A DNA stretch of 64,000 nucleotides from Lysobacterales bacterium (GCA_019510125.1 JAEKKX010000004.1:186001-250000); one strand, 5' to 3'. Numbered from the stretch's first letter, positions 1 through 9,729 are shown. Numbers and translations: made by a program. The notes: generated by a model from the sequence alone, not told the origin.

Positions 1-379
1 CGAGGACGTAGTCGAGGCTGCGGCGATCGGCCAGCGCACCGGCCACGGCGATCCTCGCCCCGGGCGCCGGGGTCAGCGCGATCACGACGGTGTCGGCGGA
101 CTCCGGGCCGATGGCGAGCGCCGGCTCGGCGCGCAGCTCGCCGGCGTCCTGGTCGCCCGTGCGCAGGGTCAGCGCCACCCGGTCGAAGCGCATGGGCACG
201 CTGCTGTAGTTCTGCAGGCGCAACTGGACCGTCCAGCGGCCGTCGGCGCCGACGCTCAGCTCCTGGATGCTGGCGGAAGGCTCGGACACCCGGCGCACCG
301 GGCCGGAGGCGCAGCCGGCCACCGCAAGGACCACCACGGCGACGACCGCGGTCGTCGCCCGAACCATCCAACGCTGCAT
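1..379 (-). CDS. Putative lipoprotein (partial, runs off the window start)
   Basis: Minus-strand translation begins MQRWMVRATTAVVAVVVLAVAGCASGPVRRVSEP, with a signal peptide and lipobox LAVAGC; open to the window edge. Confidence 0.7.
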   Translation of the reverse strand, partial: MQRWMVRATTAVVAVVVLAVAGCASGPVRRVSEPSASIQELSVGADGRWTVQLRLQNYSSVPMRFDRVALTLRTGDQDAGELRAEPALAIGPESADTVVIALTPAPGARIAVAGALADRRSLDYVL

Positions 380-460
380 TGCACGCTCCAAGACAGGACC
401 CGCGGCCATACTAGCGCGACCGGGCCGCGGACCGTACGCCCCGGTAGGTTCGGGCGTCGT

Positions 461-1018
461 TCAGCGGACCGGACCGCTCACCACCAGCGCTTCGAGGTCG
501 TAGCCCATCGCCTCGGCCTGCGCCTTCAGCGCCTCGAAGCGCGCGCGCTCCATCTCCGGCGTGCGCGACAGGATCCACAGGTAGTCGCGCCCGGGCTCGC
601 CGACCATCGCCCACTGGTAGTCCGGGTCCAGCGCGATCACCCAGTAGTCGGCCCAGGTCAGCGGCAGCCAGGACAGCCAGTCCGGCGCGAACCGCACCTG
701 CAGCCGGCCGGGATGGTCGGGGTCGCGGCGGGCCACGCCGTTCGCTTCCAGGGTTTCGCCGTCCCCGGTCGCGCAGCGGTTGGCGACCCCGACCAGATCG
801 TCGTCGCGGAGCGTGTACTGGGCGATGACATCGCCGGTGCACTTGCGCTGGAAGAACATCGGCAGCCGGGCGATCTCGTGCCACTCGCCGGCGTAGCGGG
901 TGATGTCCAGGGTCTCGACCGAGGTGACTTCGGCCGGTCCGGCCGCCTGCGCGGCGGCGGTGGCCAGGGACAGCCCGGCGCCGAGGAGGAGCAGGATCGA
1001 GCGGCTGAAGCGTCCCAT
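461..1018 (-). CDS. blc: Lipocalin family protein (Blc-like)
   Basis: MGRFSRSILLLLGAGLSLATAAAQA signal; ITRYAGEWHEIARLPMFFQRKC lipocalin motif; DYLWILSRTPEM C-terminal motif. Confidence 0.85.
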   Translation of the reverse strand: MGRFSRSILLLLGAGLSLATAAAQAAGPAEVTSVETLDITRYAGEWHEIARLPMFFQRKCTGDVIAQYTLRDDDLVGVANRCATGDGETLEANGVARRDPDHPGRLQVRFAPDWLSWLPLTWADYWVIALDPDYQWAMVGEPGRDYLWILSRTPEMERARFEALKAQAEAMGYDLEALVVSGPVR

Positions 1019-1162
1019 GACGGCCTCCGGGCGGGCCGCGGCGGCGCGGCGGCCCGATCTTAGCGCAAGGGCGACGGTGGCCGCGTCCTGCCGGGCGTCG
1101 CGCAGGCCCGGCATCGTCCCGGTCGTGGCCGCCTGCGTCGGCGGCGGGCGCCGCCGGCGATC

Positions 1163-2410
<1,248 letters not shown>

Positions 2411-2591
2411 CGGATTCCCCCGCGCCGTGAAGACAGGCGCAACCGGGCCAGTTTACCTGCCGCGCCTACGGCCCCGCCCATGCGTGCAGACGCCCGCGCC
2501 CGCATGCCCGCCCGCATCGCGCGCACAGGGACACCGATGCGCCCCACACGATCACACCCGCCCCCGCGAGCCCATCCCCCCGCCGGCCCCG

Positions 2592-2625
2592 GTAGGGTGG
2601 CGGTGAGCGCAGCGAACCCCACCAC
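2592..2625. repeat. Dispersed intergenic repeat-like sequence (GTAGGGTGGCGGTGAGCGCAGCGAACCCCACC)
   Basis: Imperfect palindrome resembling a widely dispersed GTAGGGTGGG...CCCACC repeat type; intergenic. Confidence 0.45.
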
Positions 2626-2676
2626 CCGGCGTCACACCTGCGCCGACCTCCCTGGCGGGCGACGCCAGCCGCCTCC

Positions 2677-2742
2677 CATCATCCCGAGCCAACGGCGAGG
2701 GACCTGCTTTCCGCCGTCATCCCGGCGCAGGCCGGGACCCAG
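2677..2742. repeat. Two adjacent REP-like elements (CATCATCCCGAGCC..GGCGAGGGACCTGC and CGTCATCCCGGCGCAGGCCGGGACCCAG)
   Basis: Both carry the [C]GTCATCCCG...GGGA core; the second is a near-perfect palindrome (TCCCGGCgcagGCCGGGA). Confidence 0.6.
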
Positions 2743-2745
2743 CCT

Positions 2746-3082
2746 TGCCCCTTCGAGGCGCAGCGTTGCCCCTCCAACCCGCACCCGTGCCCCTTTTTGG
2801 CGCACCGCTGCCCCTCGGAGCGCCAACGTTGCCCCTTTTACCTCCATCGATGCCGCTTTTTTCGCCATCGCGATCGTCGAAAAGGGGCAATGCAGGCCCT
2901 CGAAGGGGCAACGCTGCCGCTTTTTTCGCCACGCGTGCCCCTTCGAGGCGCAGCGTTGGCCCTTCGAGCGGCAGGCGTGCCCCTTTTTGGTGCAACGCTG
3001 CCGGTCCAAGGGCCATCGCTGCCGCTTTTTTCGGCATCGATGGCCCTCCAAGCGGTAACGCCGTCCCTCGCGGGCGGAGGCG
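2746..3082. repeat. Degenerate tandem array, 21-bp period, ~16 units, with two central units inverted
   Basis: Units in strict 21-nt register: TGCCCCTTCGAGGCGCAGCGT (2746 and again 2936), TGCCCCTTTTTGGCGCACCGC (2788), TGCCGCTTTTTTCGCCATCGC (2851), inverted CAGGCCCTCGAAGGGGCAACG (2893), TGCCGCTTTTTTCGCCACGCG (2915), TGCCCCTTTTTGGTGCAACGC (2978), TGCCGCTTTTTTCGGCATCGA (3020). Confidence 0.9.
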
Positions 3083-3096
3083 CTGCCCCGGCAGCG

Positions 3097-3381
3097 TCAG
3101 CCCGCCGGCTCGATCACCAGCCGCCCGGCGTCCACCCGCACCTGCACGCGCTGGCCCGGCGCGAACCCCGCCCGCTCCAGCCACACGCCACTCAGGCGCA
3201 GTACCGGGAAGCGACGACTGCCCGTCCAGAACCCGTCGCGGCGGTGCTGGTAGCTGGAGTAGGTGAGGGTGAGCTGCCGCGTGTCGGCTGTGGCGAGGGC
3301 ACGGGCGACCGGCGCGACGGCCGGCCGGTGGGGCGCGAAGTGGTGGTCATTGAATGTTCCTAGCGAAGTGTTCGAATGCAC
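3097..3381 (-). CDS. symE: SymE-like toxin (SymE family), probable GTG start; an ATG further upstream at 3504 is an alternative
   Basis: C-terminal RQLTLTYSSYQHRRDGFWTGSRRFPVLRLSGVWLERAGFAPGQRVQVRVDAGRLVIEPAG matches the SymE pattern (RxLTVxY...IPxIxLxGxWLExAGFxxGxxVxVxVxxGxIVL). Confidence 0.75.
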   Translation of the reverse strand: MHSNTSLGTFNDHHFAPHRPAVAPVARALATADTRQLTLTYSSYQHRRDGFWTGSRRFPVLRLSGVWLERAGFAPGQRVQVRVDAGRLVIEPAG

Positions 3382-3426
3382 CCCCTGTTCAGAGGGGGCG
3401 GCCGGGTGCTTGAACACGGTGCTAGG
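3359..3426. promoter_or_regulatory. Long imperfect stem-loop overlapping the symE-like translation start region
   Basis: Nested arms CCTAGC/GCTAGG (3359-3364 / 3421-3426), GTGTTC/GAACAC (3368-3373 / 3412-3417), GCACC/GGTGC (3378-3382 / 3405-3409), plus inner C-run/G-run. Confidence 0.75.
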
Positions 3427-3644
3427 CCCGCCCGCAGTTTTTCCCTTACGGGTCTTGCATGGCTGCGGACACCCGACCACAGGTAAAACTCGCCCTCCGC
3501 ACATGGGCGTGCGGAAACAACGGGCGCAAAAAAACCGCCTGCCTGTCGGGTGCGGTGTACCGCCTAGCGAATGAAGGTGTGTTCAGCACCTGCGGCGACT
3601 CTAGTCCTGCGCCTGCGACCGGTCAATGCGCCAGACCCCAACCC

Positions 3645-3688
3645 CGTCATCCCGAACACCCGCGCAGCGGGTGGAGGGATCTGCTGTT
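3645..3688. repeat. REP-like element (CGTCATCCCGAACACCCGCGCAGCGGGTGGAGGGATCTGCTGTT)
   Basis: Same GTCATCCCGA...GAGGGA[TC]CTGCT core as the copy at 2677-2709; internal hairpin ACCCGCgcaGCGGGT. Confidence 0.6.
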
Positions 3689-3767
3689 CGGGCCCGTGCC
3701 CCAGCGGGTGTCGCCTCCCGCACGGAAACGGTAAAGTTCCGGCTTCGATGCAAAGGCGGGAAAACGC

Positions 3768-5222
3768 GTGTTCGAACAGACTTTCAAGAACATCGACGAT
3801 GTTCTGCACAAGGACGCCGGCTGTACCAGCGAACTGGATTACACCGAGCAAAGCTCGTGGCTGTTGTTCCTCAAATATCTCGATGCCCTCGAACAGGACA
3901 AGGCCAACGAGGCCAAGCTCGAAGGCAAGCGCTACGACTACATCATCGACAAGGCCTACCGCTGGGAGACCTGGGCCGCGCCCAAGGGCAAGGACGGCAG
4001 GATCGACTACAACAAGGCGATGACCGGTGCCGACCTGCTGAGGTTCGTCAATCGGAAACTGTTCCCGTACCTGGCCGGGTTCAAGCAGCGCGCGGAAAGC
4101 GCCGACACCATCGAATACAAGATCGGCGAGGTGTTCGGCGAGATCAAGAACAAGCTGCAGAGCGGCTACAGCCTCCGCGATGCGATCGATCTGGTCGACG
4201 AGCTGCGCTTCCGCTCGCAGACCGAGAAGCACGAGCTGTCGCACCTGTACGAAGCCAAGATCAGGAACATGGGCAACGCCGGGCGCAACGGCGGCGAGTA
4301 CTACACGCCGCGCCCGCTGATCCGCGCCATGATCAAGGTGGTCGACCCGAAGATCGGCGAGCGCATCTACGACGGCGCCTGCGGCTCGGCCGGCTTCCTG
4401 TGCGAGGCCTTCGACTACCTGCTTCCGAAGGCGCAGAAGGCCGCCGACCTCAATGTCCTGCAGAAGAAGACCTTCTTCGGCAAGGAGAAGAAGAGCCTCG
4501 CCTACGTCATCGGGATCATGAACATGATCCTGCACGGCATCGAGGCCCCCAACATCATCCATACCAACACGCTGGGCGAGAACATCAACGACATCCAGCA
4601 ACGCGACCGCTACGAGGTGATCCTTGCCAATCCACCGTTCGGCGGCAAGGAACGCAAGGAAGTCCAGCAGAATTTCCCGATCAAGACCGGCGAAACCGCG
4701 TTCCTGTTCCTGCAGCACTTCATCAAGTCGCTGAAGCCGCACGGCCGGGCGGCCATCGTCATCAAGAACACTTTCCTCAGCAACACCGACAACGCCTCGA
4801 CCAGTCTGCGCAAGCTGCTGCTGGAAAGCTGCAACCTGCATACCGTGCTGGACATGCCCGGCGGCACGTTCCTGGGCGCGGGCGTGAAGACCGTGGTGTT
4901 GTTCTTCGAGAAAGGTGCGCCGACGCGCAAGGTCTGGTTCTACCAGTTGAACCCGGGCCGCAACATGGGCAAGACCAACCCGCTCAACGACGACGATCTG
5001 GCCGATTTCGTGGCGAAGCAGAAGACGTTCGCCGCTTCGGCGCAGAGCTGGTCGGTGGATGTGGCCGACATCGGCACTGCGACGTGGGATCTGTCGGTTA
5101 AGAATCCGAATGGTGGCGATGCGGTGGTGCTGCGGACGCCGCAGGAGATTCTGGATGAGATTGCAGTGCTGGATGCGGAGAGTGCTGAGGTGCTGGCGGT
5201 GATTCGGGGGCTTGTCGCGTGA
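3768..5222 (+). CDS. hsdM: Type I restriction-modification system, M subunit (N6-adenine methyltransferase)
   Basis: 484 aa; YYTPRPLIRAMI, DGACGSAGFL, EVILANPPFGG (NPPF motif). GTG start. Confidence 0.95.
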   Translation: MFEQTFKNIDDVLHKDAGCTSELDYTEQSSWLLFLKYLDALEQDKANEAKLEGKRYDYIIDKAYRWETWAAPKGKDGRIDYNKAMTGADLLRFVNRKLFPYLAGFKQRAESADTIEYKIGEVFGEIKNKLQSGYSLRDAIDLVDELRFRSQTEKHELSHLYEAKIRNMGNAGRNGGEYYTPRPLIRAMIKVVDPKIGERIYDGACGSAGFLCEAFDYLLPKAQKAADLNVLQKKTFFGKEKKSLAYVIGIMNMILHGIEAPNIIHTNTLGENINDIQQRDRYEVILANPPFGGKERKEVQQNFPIKTGETAFLFLQHFIKSLKPHGRAAIVIKNTFLSNTDNASTSLRKLLLESCNLHTVLDMPGGTFLGAGVKTVVLFFEKGAPTRKVWFYQLNPGRNMGKTNPLNDDDLADFVAKQKTFAASAQSWSVDVADIGTATWDLSVKNPNGGDAVVLRTPQEILDEIAVLDAESAEVLAVIRGLVA

Positions 5223-6427
5223 AGCAGGGGTGGGAAATCAAGCCATTGGGCGAAATCTGTACGATCAAGCCACCTAAGGCTGAGGCAAGAGCCAAGCTTT
5301 CCGATCGGGACGAAGTGTCTTTTGCTCCGATGGAAGACCTCGGCATCGGTGTGAAGTACATGCAGCCGCTTCGTGCTCGTCAGCTTGGTGAAGTGAGCGG
5401 AAGTTATACTTACTTCGCTGAGGGTGATGTCCTGCTGGCGAAAATCACACCATGCTTTGAGAACGGCAAGTTGGGTATTGCGCGCAATCTCCATAATGGC
5501 GTTGGCTTCGGTTCCAGCGAGTACATCGTCCTTCGGCCAAAGCCTTTATTGGATGCCGAATTTCTCTACTACTATCTCTTGCGGCCGAAGTTCACGGAGG
5601 AGGGCGCCCGGACAATGACGGGCGCTGTTGGTCACAAGCGTGTCGCTAAAGAGTTCATTGAGAACTATCCGGTGCCGCTGCCATCCTTACGCGAGCAGCG
5701 CCGCATCGTCGCTATCCTTGATAGAGCGTTGGATGGTATCGCCACCGCTAAGGCCAGCGCTGAGAAGAATTTGCAGAACGCAAGCTACCTATTCCGAAGT
5801 CACCTAGAACATTTTTTCTTGCGACACTGTGAGTTATTTGATTCGTCGTCTCTTGAGGCGCTTGCGGATAGTGATTCGCCGATCACATACGGCGTTGTGA
5901 AGCCCGGGGGCGAGGGAGATATTGCGTTTGTTCGCGGTGGTGACATTGCGCAAGGGCGTGTCCTCATGGAGCAACTTCGTACCATCGATGAAACGGTCTC
6001 TCGCCAGTACCGCAGAACTCTACTCAGAGGGGGCGAGCTTCTGATCTCCCTGGTTGGACAGCCGGGTCAAGTGGCTGTCGCCCCTGAAGAACTGAAGGGG
6101 GCGAATATCGCACGACAGGTTGGTCTCATTCGCCTCAGCAAACAGGCTGATGCCAACTACGTTAGGTACTTCTTGCAGTCGCCGGTGGGCCAAGCGGCAC
6201 TTGGAGCCAAGCAGTCAGGTTCGGTCCAGCAAGTAATCAACCTTGGAGAATTGCGGGAAGTTATGGTGCCAATCCCGGTCCTCTCAGTGCAGCGTGATGC
6301 GGTCAAGTCCTTGGATGCGTTTTCTGCGAGTATCGAGCGGCTTACGAGAGTGATGCAGTCGAAGCTGGCTGCGCTAGATGACTTGAAGAAGTCGCTCCTC
6401 CATCAAGCCTTCACCGGGCAGTTGTAA
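5219..6427 (+). CDS. hsdS: Type I restriction-modification system, specificity subunit
   Basis: 402 aa with two TRD/conserved-helix halves: PLPSLREQRRIVAILDRALD...LFRSHLEHFF and AALDDLKKSLLHQAFTGQL; GTGA overlap with hsdM. Confidence 0.95.
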   Translation: MKQGWEIKPLGEICTIKPPKAEARAKLSDRDEVSFAPMEDLGIGVKYMQPLRARQLGEVSGSYTYFAEGDVLLAKITPCFENGKLGIARNLHNGVGFGSSEYIVLRPKPLLDAEFLYYYLLRPKFTEEGARTMTGAVGHKRVAKEFIENYPVPLPSLREQRRIVAILDRALDGIATAKASAEKNLQNASYLFRSHLEHFFLRHCELFDSSSLEALADSDSPITYGVVKPGGEGDIAFVRGGDIAQGRVLMEQLRTIDETVSRQYRRTLLRGGELLISLVGQPGQVAVAPEELKGANIARQVGLIRLSKQADANYVRYFLQSPVGQAALGAKQSGSVQQVINLGELREVMVPIPVLSVQRDAVKSLDAFSASIERLTRVMQSKLAALDDLKKSLLHQAFTGQL

Positions 6428-6535
6428 AAGGCGTCTGGGAATGATTGTGATCGAGTCTCGTGCTAAGCGTTTTTTTATTGGATCGATGGCGCCGAGCTGG
6501 CCGAGCACCCAAGATCTGGCTATGTGCCGCACTGG

Positions 6536-6662
6536 GCCTGACGTTCTTGATCGGGTTTTGACCCGGGGCCGTCCTTGGTCTGGTGCTTACAGCTGCGCTT
6601 CAATGAAATCAAATGCTTACGATGTTTCGAGTGAGCCTGAATTCTTGATCGGGTTTTGATCC
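6536..6662 (+). repeat. Pair of ~28-bp direct repeats in the hsdS-hsdR spacer
   Basis: GCCTGAcgTTCTTGATCGGGTTTTGAcCC (from 6536) and GCCTGAaTTCTTGATCGGGTTTTGATCC (from 6635), offset 99 bp. Confidence 0.8.
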
Positions 6663-6677
6663 AATGGACGGACCAAC

Positions 6678-9017
6678 ATGAACGAAGCCGAGACCCGCGC
6701 CGAACACATCGATCCCGCCCTCAAGGCGGCGGGCTGGGGCGTGGTGGAAGGCAGTCGCGTCCTGCGCGAGCATCGGATCACGCTCGGGCGGTTGCAGGGC
6801 GGTGGTCGCGCGAAGCCGGAGGTCGCCGACTACGTGCTGGTCTACCGCAACACCAAGCTGGCGGTGATCGAGGCCAAGGCCTGGGGCCGGCCGTACACCG
6901 AGGGCGTCGGGCAGGCGAAGGCCTATGCCGCCAAGCTGGCGTTGCGTTACACCTTCGCCACCAACGGGCAGGCGATCTACCGCATCGACATGCAGAGCGG
7001 GCAGGAGGGTGATGTCGCCGCCTACCCGACGCCCGACGAACTCTGGGCGCTGACGTTCGCCGAGCGCAATGTCTGGCGCGACCGCTTCGCCGTGGTGCCG
7101 TTCGAGAACCGCAGCGGCAGCTGGGACCTGCGTTACTACCAGGAGACCGCCATCCAGCGCGTGCTGGAGAAGGTCGCCGACGGCGCGGATCGCATCCTGC
7201 TGACGCTGGCGACCGGCACGGGCAAGACCTCGATCGCGTTCCAGATCGCGTGGAAACTGTTCGAGGCGCGCTGGTCGCTGAAACGCGACGGTGCCCGCCA
7301 GCCGCGCATCCTCTTCCTTTCGGACCGCAACACGCTGGCGGACCAGGCGTTCAACGACTTCAATGCCTTCGCGGCCTTCGAGGAGCGGGCGCTGGTGCGG
7401 ATCGAACCCGGCTCGATCGCCAAGGCGGGCGCCGTCCCGCGCAACGGCGCCGTGTTCTTCACCATCTTCCAGACCTTCATGAGCGGGCCGCCGAAGGACG
7501 GCCAGCCCTCGCCGTACTTCGGCGAATACGCCAAGGACTTCTTCGACTTCATCATCATCGATGAATGCCACCGCGGCGGCGCCAACGACGAAAGCACGTG
7601 GCGCGACATCCTCGACTATTTCTCGCCGGCCGTGCAGTTGGGCCTGACCGCCACGCCCAAGCGCAAGGACAACGTCGACACCTATCGCTACTTCGGCGAA
7701 CCCGTGTACGTGTATTCGCTGAAGGAAGGCATCAATGACGGGTTCCTGACGCCGTTCAAGGTCAAGCAGATCGCCACGACGCTGGACGAATACGTCTACA
7801 CGCCGGACGACCGCGTGATCGAGGGCGAGGTCGAGGCCGGCAAGCGCTACGAGGAGAAGGACTTCAACCGGATCATCGAGATCCGCGAGCGCGAGGTCTA
7901 CCGCGTCCGCCTGATGATGGACCTCATCGACCAGCGGCAGAAGACCTTGGTGTTCTGCGCCACGCAGGATCATGCGCTTGCGGTGCGCGACCTGATCAAC
8001 CAGATGAAGACCAGTCCCGATCCGCTGTACTGCGTGCGCGTGACCGCCGCCGACGGTGCATTGGGGGATCAGTACCTGCGCGATTTCCGCGACAACGAAA
8101 AGACCATCCCGACCGTGCTGACCACCTCGCAGAAGCTGTCGACGGGCGTGGATGCGCGCAATGTGCGCAACATCGTGCTGATGCGGCCGGTGGGCTCGAT
8201 GATCGAGTTCAAGCAGATCATCGGCCGCGGCACGCGGCTGTACGAAGGCAAGGAGTACTTCACGATCTACGATTTCGTGAAGGCGCATCACCATTTCAGC
8301 GATCCCGAGTGGGACGGCGAGCCGGTCGAGCCGGACGAGAAGAAGCCGCGCGGCGGGCGTGTGGAAGACCCGGCGGCCGATCCGGCCGAGGACAAGCCGC
8401 CGACCGTGCCGAGGCCCGAGAAGGTCAGGATCAAGCTGGCCGACGGCAAGTCGCGCCGCATCCAGCACATGATGGCGACGACCTACTGGAGCGCCGATGG
8501 CCGGCCGATGTCGTCGGCGCAGTTCCTCGAAGCGCTGTTCGGCGCGTTGCCGGAATTCTTCAGGGACGAGGACGAGTTGCGCCGGCTCTGGGGCGATCCG
8601 CAGACCCGCAAGGCCTTGCTGGAGGGGCTTGCGGACAAGGGATTCGGCCACGAAGCACTGGTCGAAATGCAGGCCATCATCGATGCGGAGGACAGTGACT
8701 TGTTCGACGTGCTGGCCCACGTTTCGTTTGCCGCCGAACCCGTGTCCCGCGAGCGGCGAGCGCAGGCCGCGAAGACGGCGGCAGAGCAGGCATTGACGGA
8801 CCCGCAGCGTGCTTTCGTCGACTTCGTGCTGTCGCAGTACGTCGCGCAGGGCGTGGATGAACTGGAGCAGGAAAAGCTGTCGCCCTTGCTGAAGTTGCGG
8901 TATCGGGACTTGAACGACGCTTTCGATGCGCTGGGCGATCCGGATCGGGTACGAGCCCTCTTCGTCGGCTTCCAGAAGCACCTTTATGCCAAGTCGATAC
9001 GCGGGGACAAGGTTTGA
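6678..9017 (+). CDS. hsdR: Type I restriction enzyme, R subunit (DEAD/DEAH-type helicase-nuclease)
   Basis: 779 aa; LATGTGKTSIAFQ Walker A, FIIIDECHRGG DEAD-type motif, LGLTATPKR, IIGRGTRLYEGK; N-terminal ADYVLVYRNTKLAVIEAKAWG nuclease-like motif. Confidence 0.95.
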   Translation: MNEAETRAEHIDPALKAAGWGVVEGSRVLREHRITLGRLQGGGRAKPEVADYVLVYRNTKLAVIEAKAWGRPYTEGVGQAKAYAAKLALRYTFATNGQAIYRIDMQSGQEGDVAAYPTPDELWALTFAERNVWRDRFAVVPFENRSGSWDLRYYQETAIQRVLEKVADGADRILLTLATGTGKTSIAFQIAWKLFEARWSLKRDGARQPRILFLSDRNTLADQAFNDFNAFAAFEERALVRIEPGSIAKAGAVPRNGAVFFTIFQTFMSGPPKDGQPSPYFGEYAKDFFDFIIIDECHRGGANDESTWRDILDYFSPAVQLGLTATPKRKDNVDTYRYFGEPVYVYSLKEGINDGFLTPFKVKQIATTLDEYVYTPDDRVIEGEVEAGKRYEEKDFNRIIEIREREVYRVRLMMDLIDQRQKTLVFCATQDHALAVRDLINQMKTSPDPLYCVRVTAADGALGDQYLRDFRDNEKTIPTVLTTSQKLSTGVDARNVRNIVLMRPVGSMIEFKQIIGRGTRLYEGKEYFTIYDFVKAHHHFSDPEWDGEPVEPDEKKPRGGRVEDPAADPAEDKPPTVPRPEKVRIKLADGKSRRIQHMMATTYWSADGRPMSSAQFLEALFGALPEFFRDEDELRRLWGDPQTRKALLEGLADKGFGHEALVEMQAIIDAEDSDLFDVLAHVSFAAEPVSRERRAQAAKTAAEQALTDPQRAFVDFVLSQYVAQGVDELEQEKLSPLLKLRYRDLNDAFDALGDPDRVRALFVGFQKHLYAKSIRGDKV

Positions 9018-9051
9018 GCTGAATGCTTTCCTTTCGCGCCTCCCGGCACTC

Positions 9052-9729
9052 CTACGTGACGGGACTGACTTTCCTCGTCGCGACTTCCGTCGCTCCCACG
9101 AGATGGGGCGCTTGTGGTGGATCGCTTGACGGCGTGCTGTTGTACGCATCGCGCACATGCAACGTCCACACCGCCTTCCCCTGCGCATCGACGCGGGCGG
9201 CGGCGACGCAGGGGCGTTCGGGGATGCCGCGCGGGCGGCGGCCTTGCGACAGGGCGGCGAGCAGGGCGGTGGGGTCGTGGCGGAAGCGGACGAGTTGCAC
9301 GGGCGGTGGGCCGGTGCGGGCGCGTTCGAGTTCGAGGGTGGCGCGTTCGTAGGCGACGACATCGTCGAGGTAGCGCAGGCGCAGGCGGCGCTGCACGAGC
9401 CAGTCGCAGAAATCGACGGCTTCGGGCAGGAAGTAGAAGCTCGCCGGCGGGTGGTCGCGCCAGAAGCGGGCGAGCTCGTCGCACAGGCGGCGGGTGCCGA
9501 GGACGCGGCAGGTGAAGGGCAGCAGGCCGCGCAGTTTGCCCAGGCGGAAGCCCTTGTGCAGGGTGCGGTTGATGCCGAGGCCGGGGTCGCGGGCGATCCG
9601 CTGCAGGCGCGCGGTTTCGCGTGCGTCGAGCTCGCTGCCCGGTACGTCGTCGCCGGCGGCGACGCGATCGCGGAAGTCGGGGTCGAGGATCAGCCGGACC
9701 ATCGCGTCCTGGAAGTGGGCGAGGCTCAT
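9052..9729 (-). CDS. MNIO (DUF692) partner protein, BufC/TglI-like
   Basis: MSLAHFQDAMVRLILDPDFRDRV...LPFTCRVLGTRRLCDELARFWRDHPPASFYFLPEAVDFCDWL; 4-nt overlap with the upstream DUF692 gene. Confidence 0.65.
   Translation of the reverse strand: MSLAHFQDAMVRLILDPDFRDRVAAGDDVPGSELDARETARLQRIARDPGLGINRTLHKGFRLGKLRGLLPFTCRVLGTRRLCDELARFWRDHPPASFYFLPEAVDFCDWLVQRRLRLRYLDDVVAYERATLELERARTGPPPVQLVRFRHDPTALLAALSQGRRPRGIPERPCVAAARVDAQGKAVWTLHVRDAYNSTPSSDPPQAPHLVGATEVATRKVSPVT

Noticed and set aside
2746-3082. CRISPR array interpretation of the 21-bp repeats
   Set aside because: No constant repeat/unique spacer structure; units are contiguous 21-mers without spacers, some inverted, and no cas genes nearby.
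6441-6659. 72-aa ORF between hsdS and hsdR
   Set aside because: No RBS or domain; it spans the direct repeats and looks like chance coding in the spacer.
6609-9362. 917-aa minus-strand ORF opposite hsdR
   Set aside because: Antisense shadow of hsdR; composition-driven.
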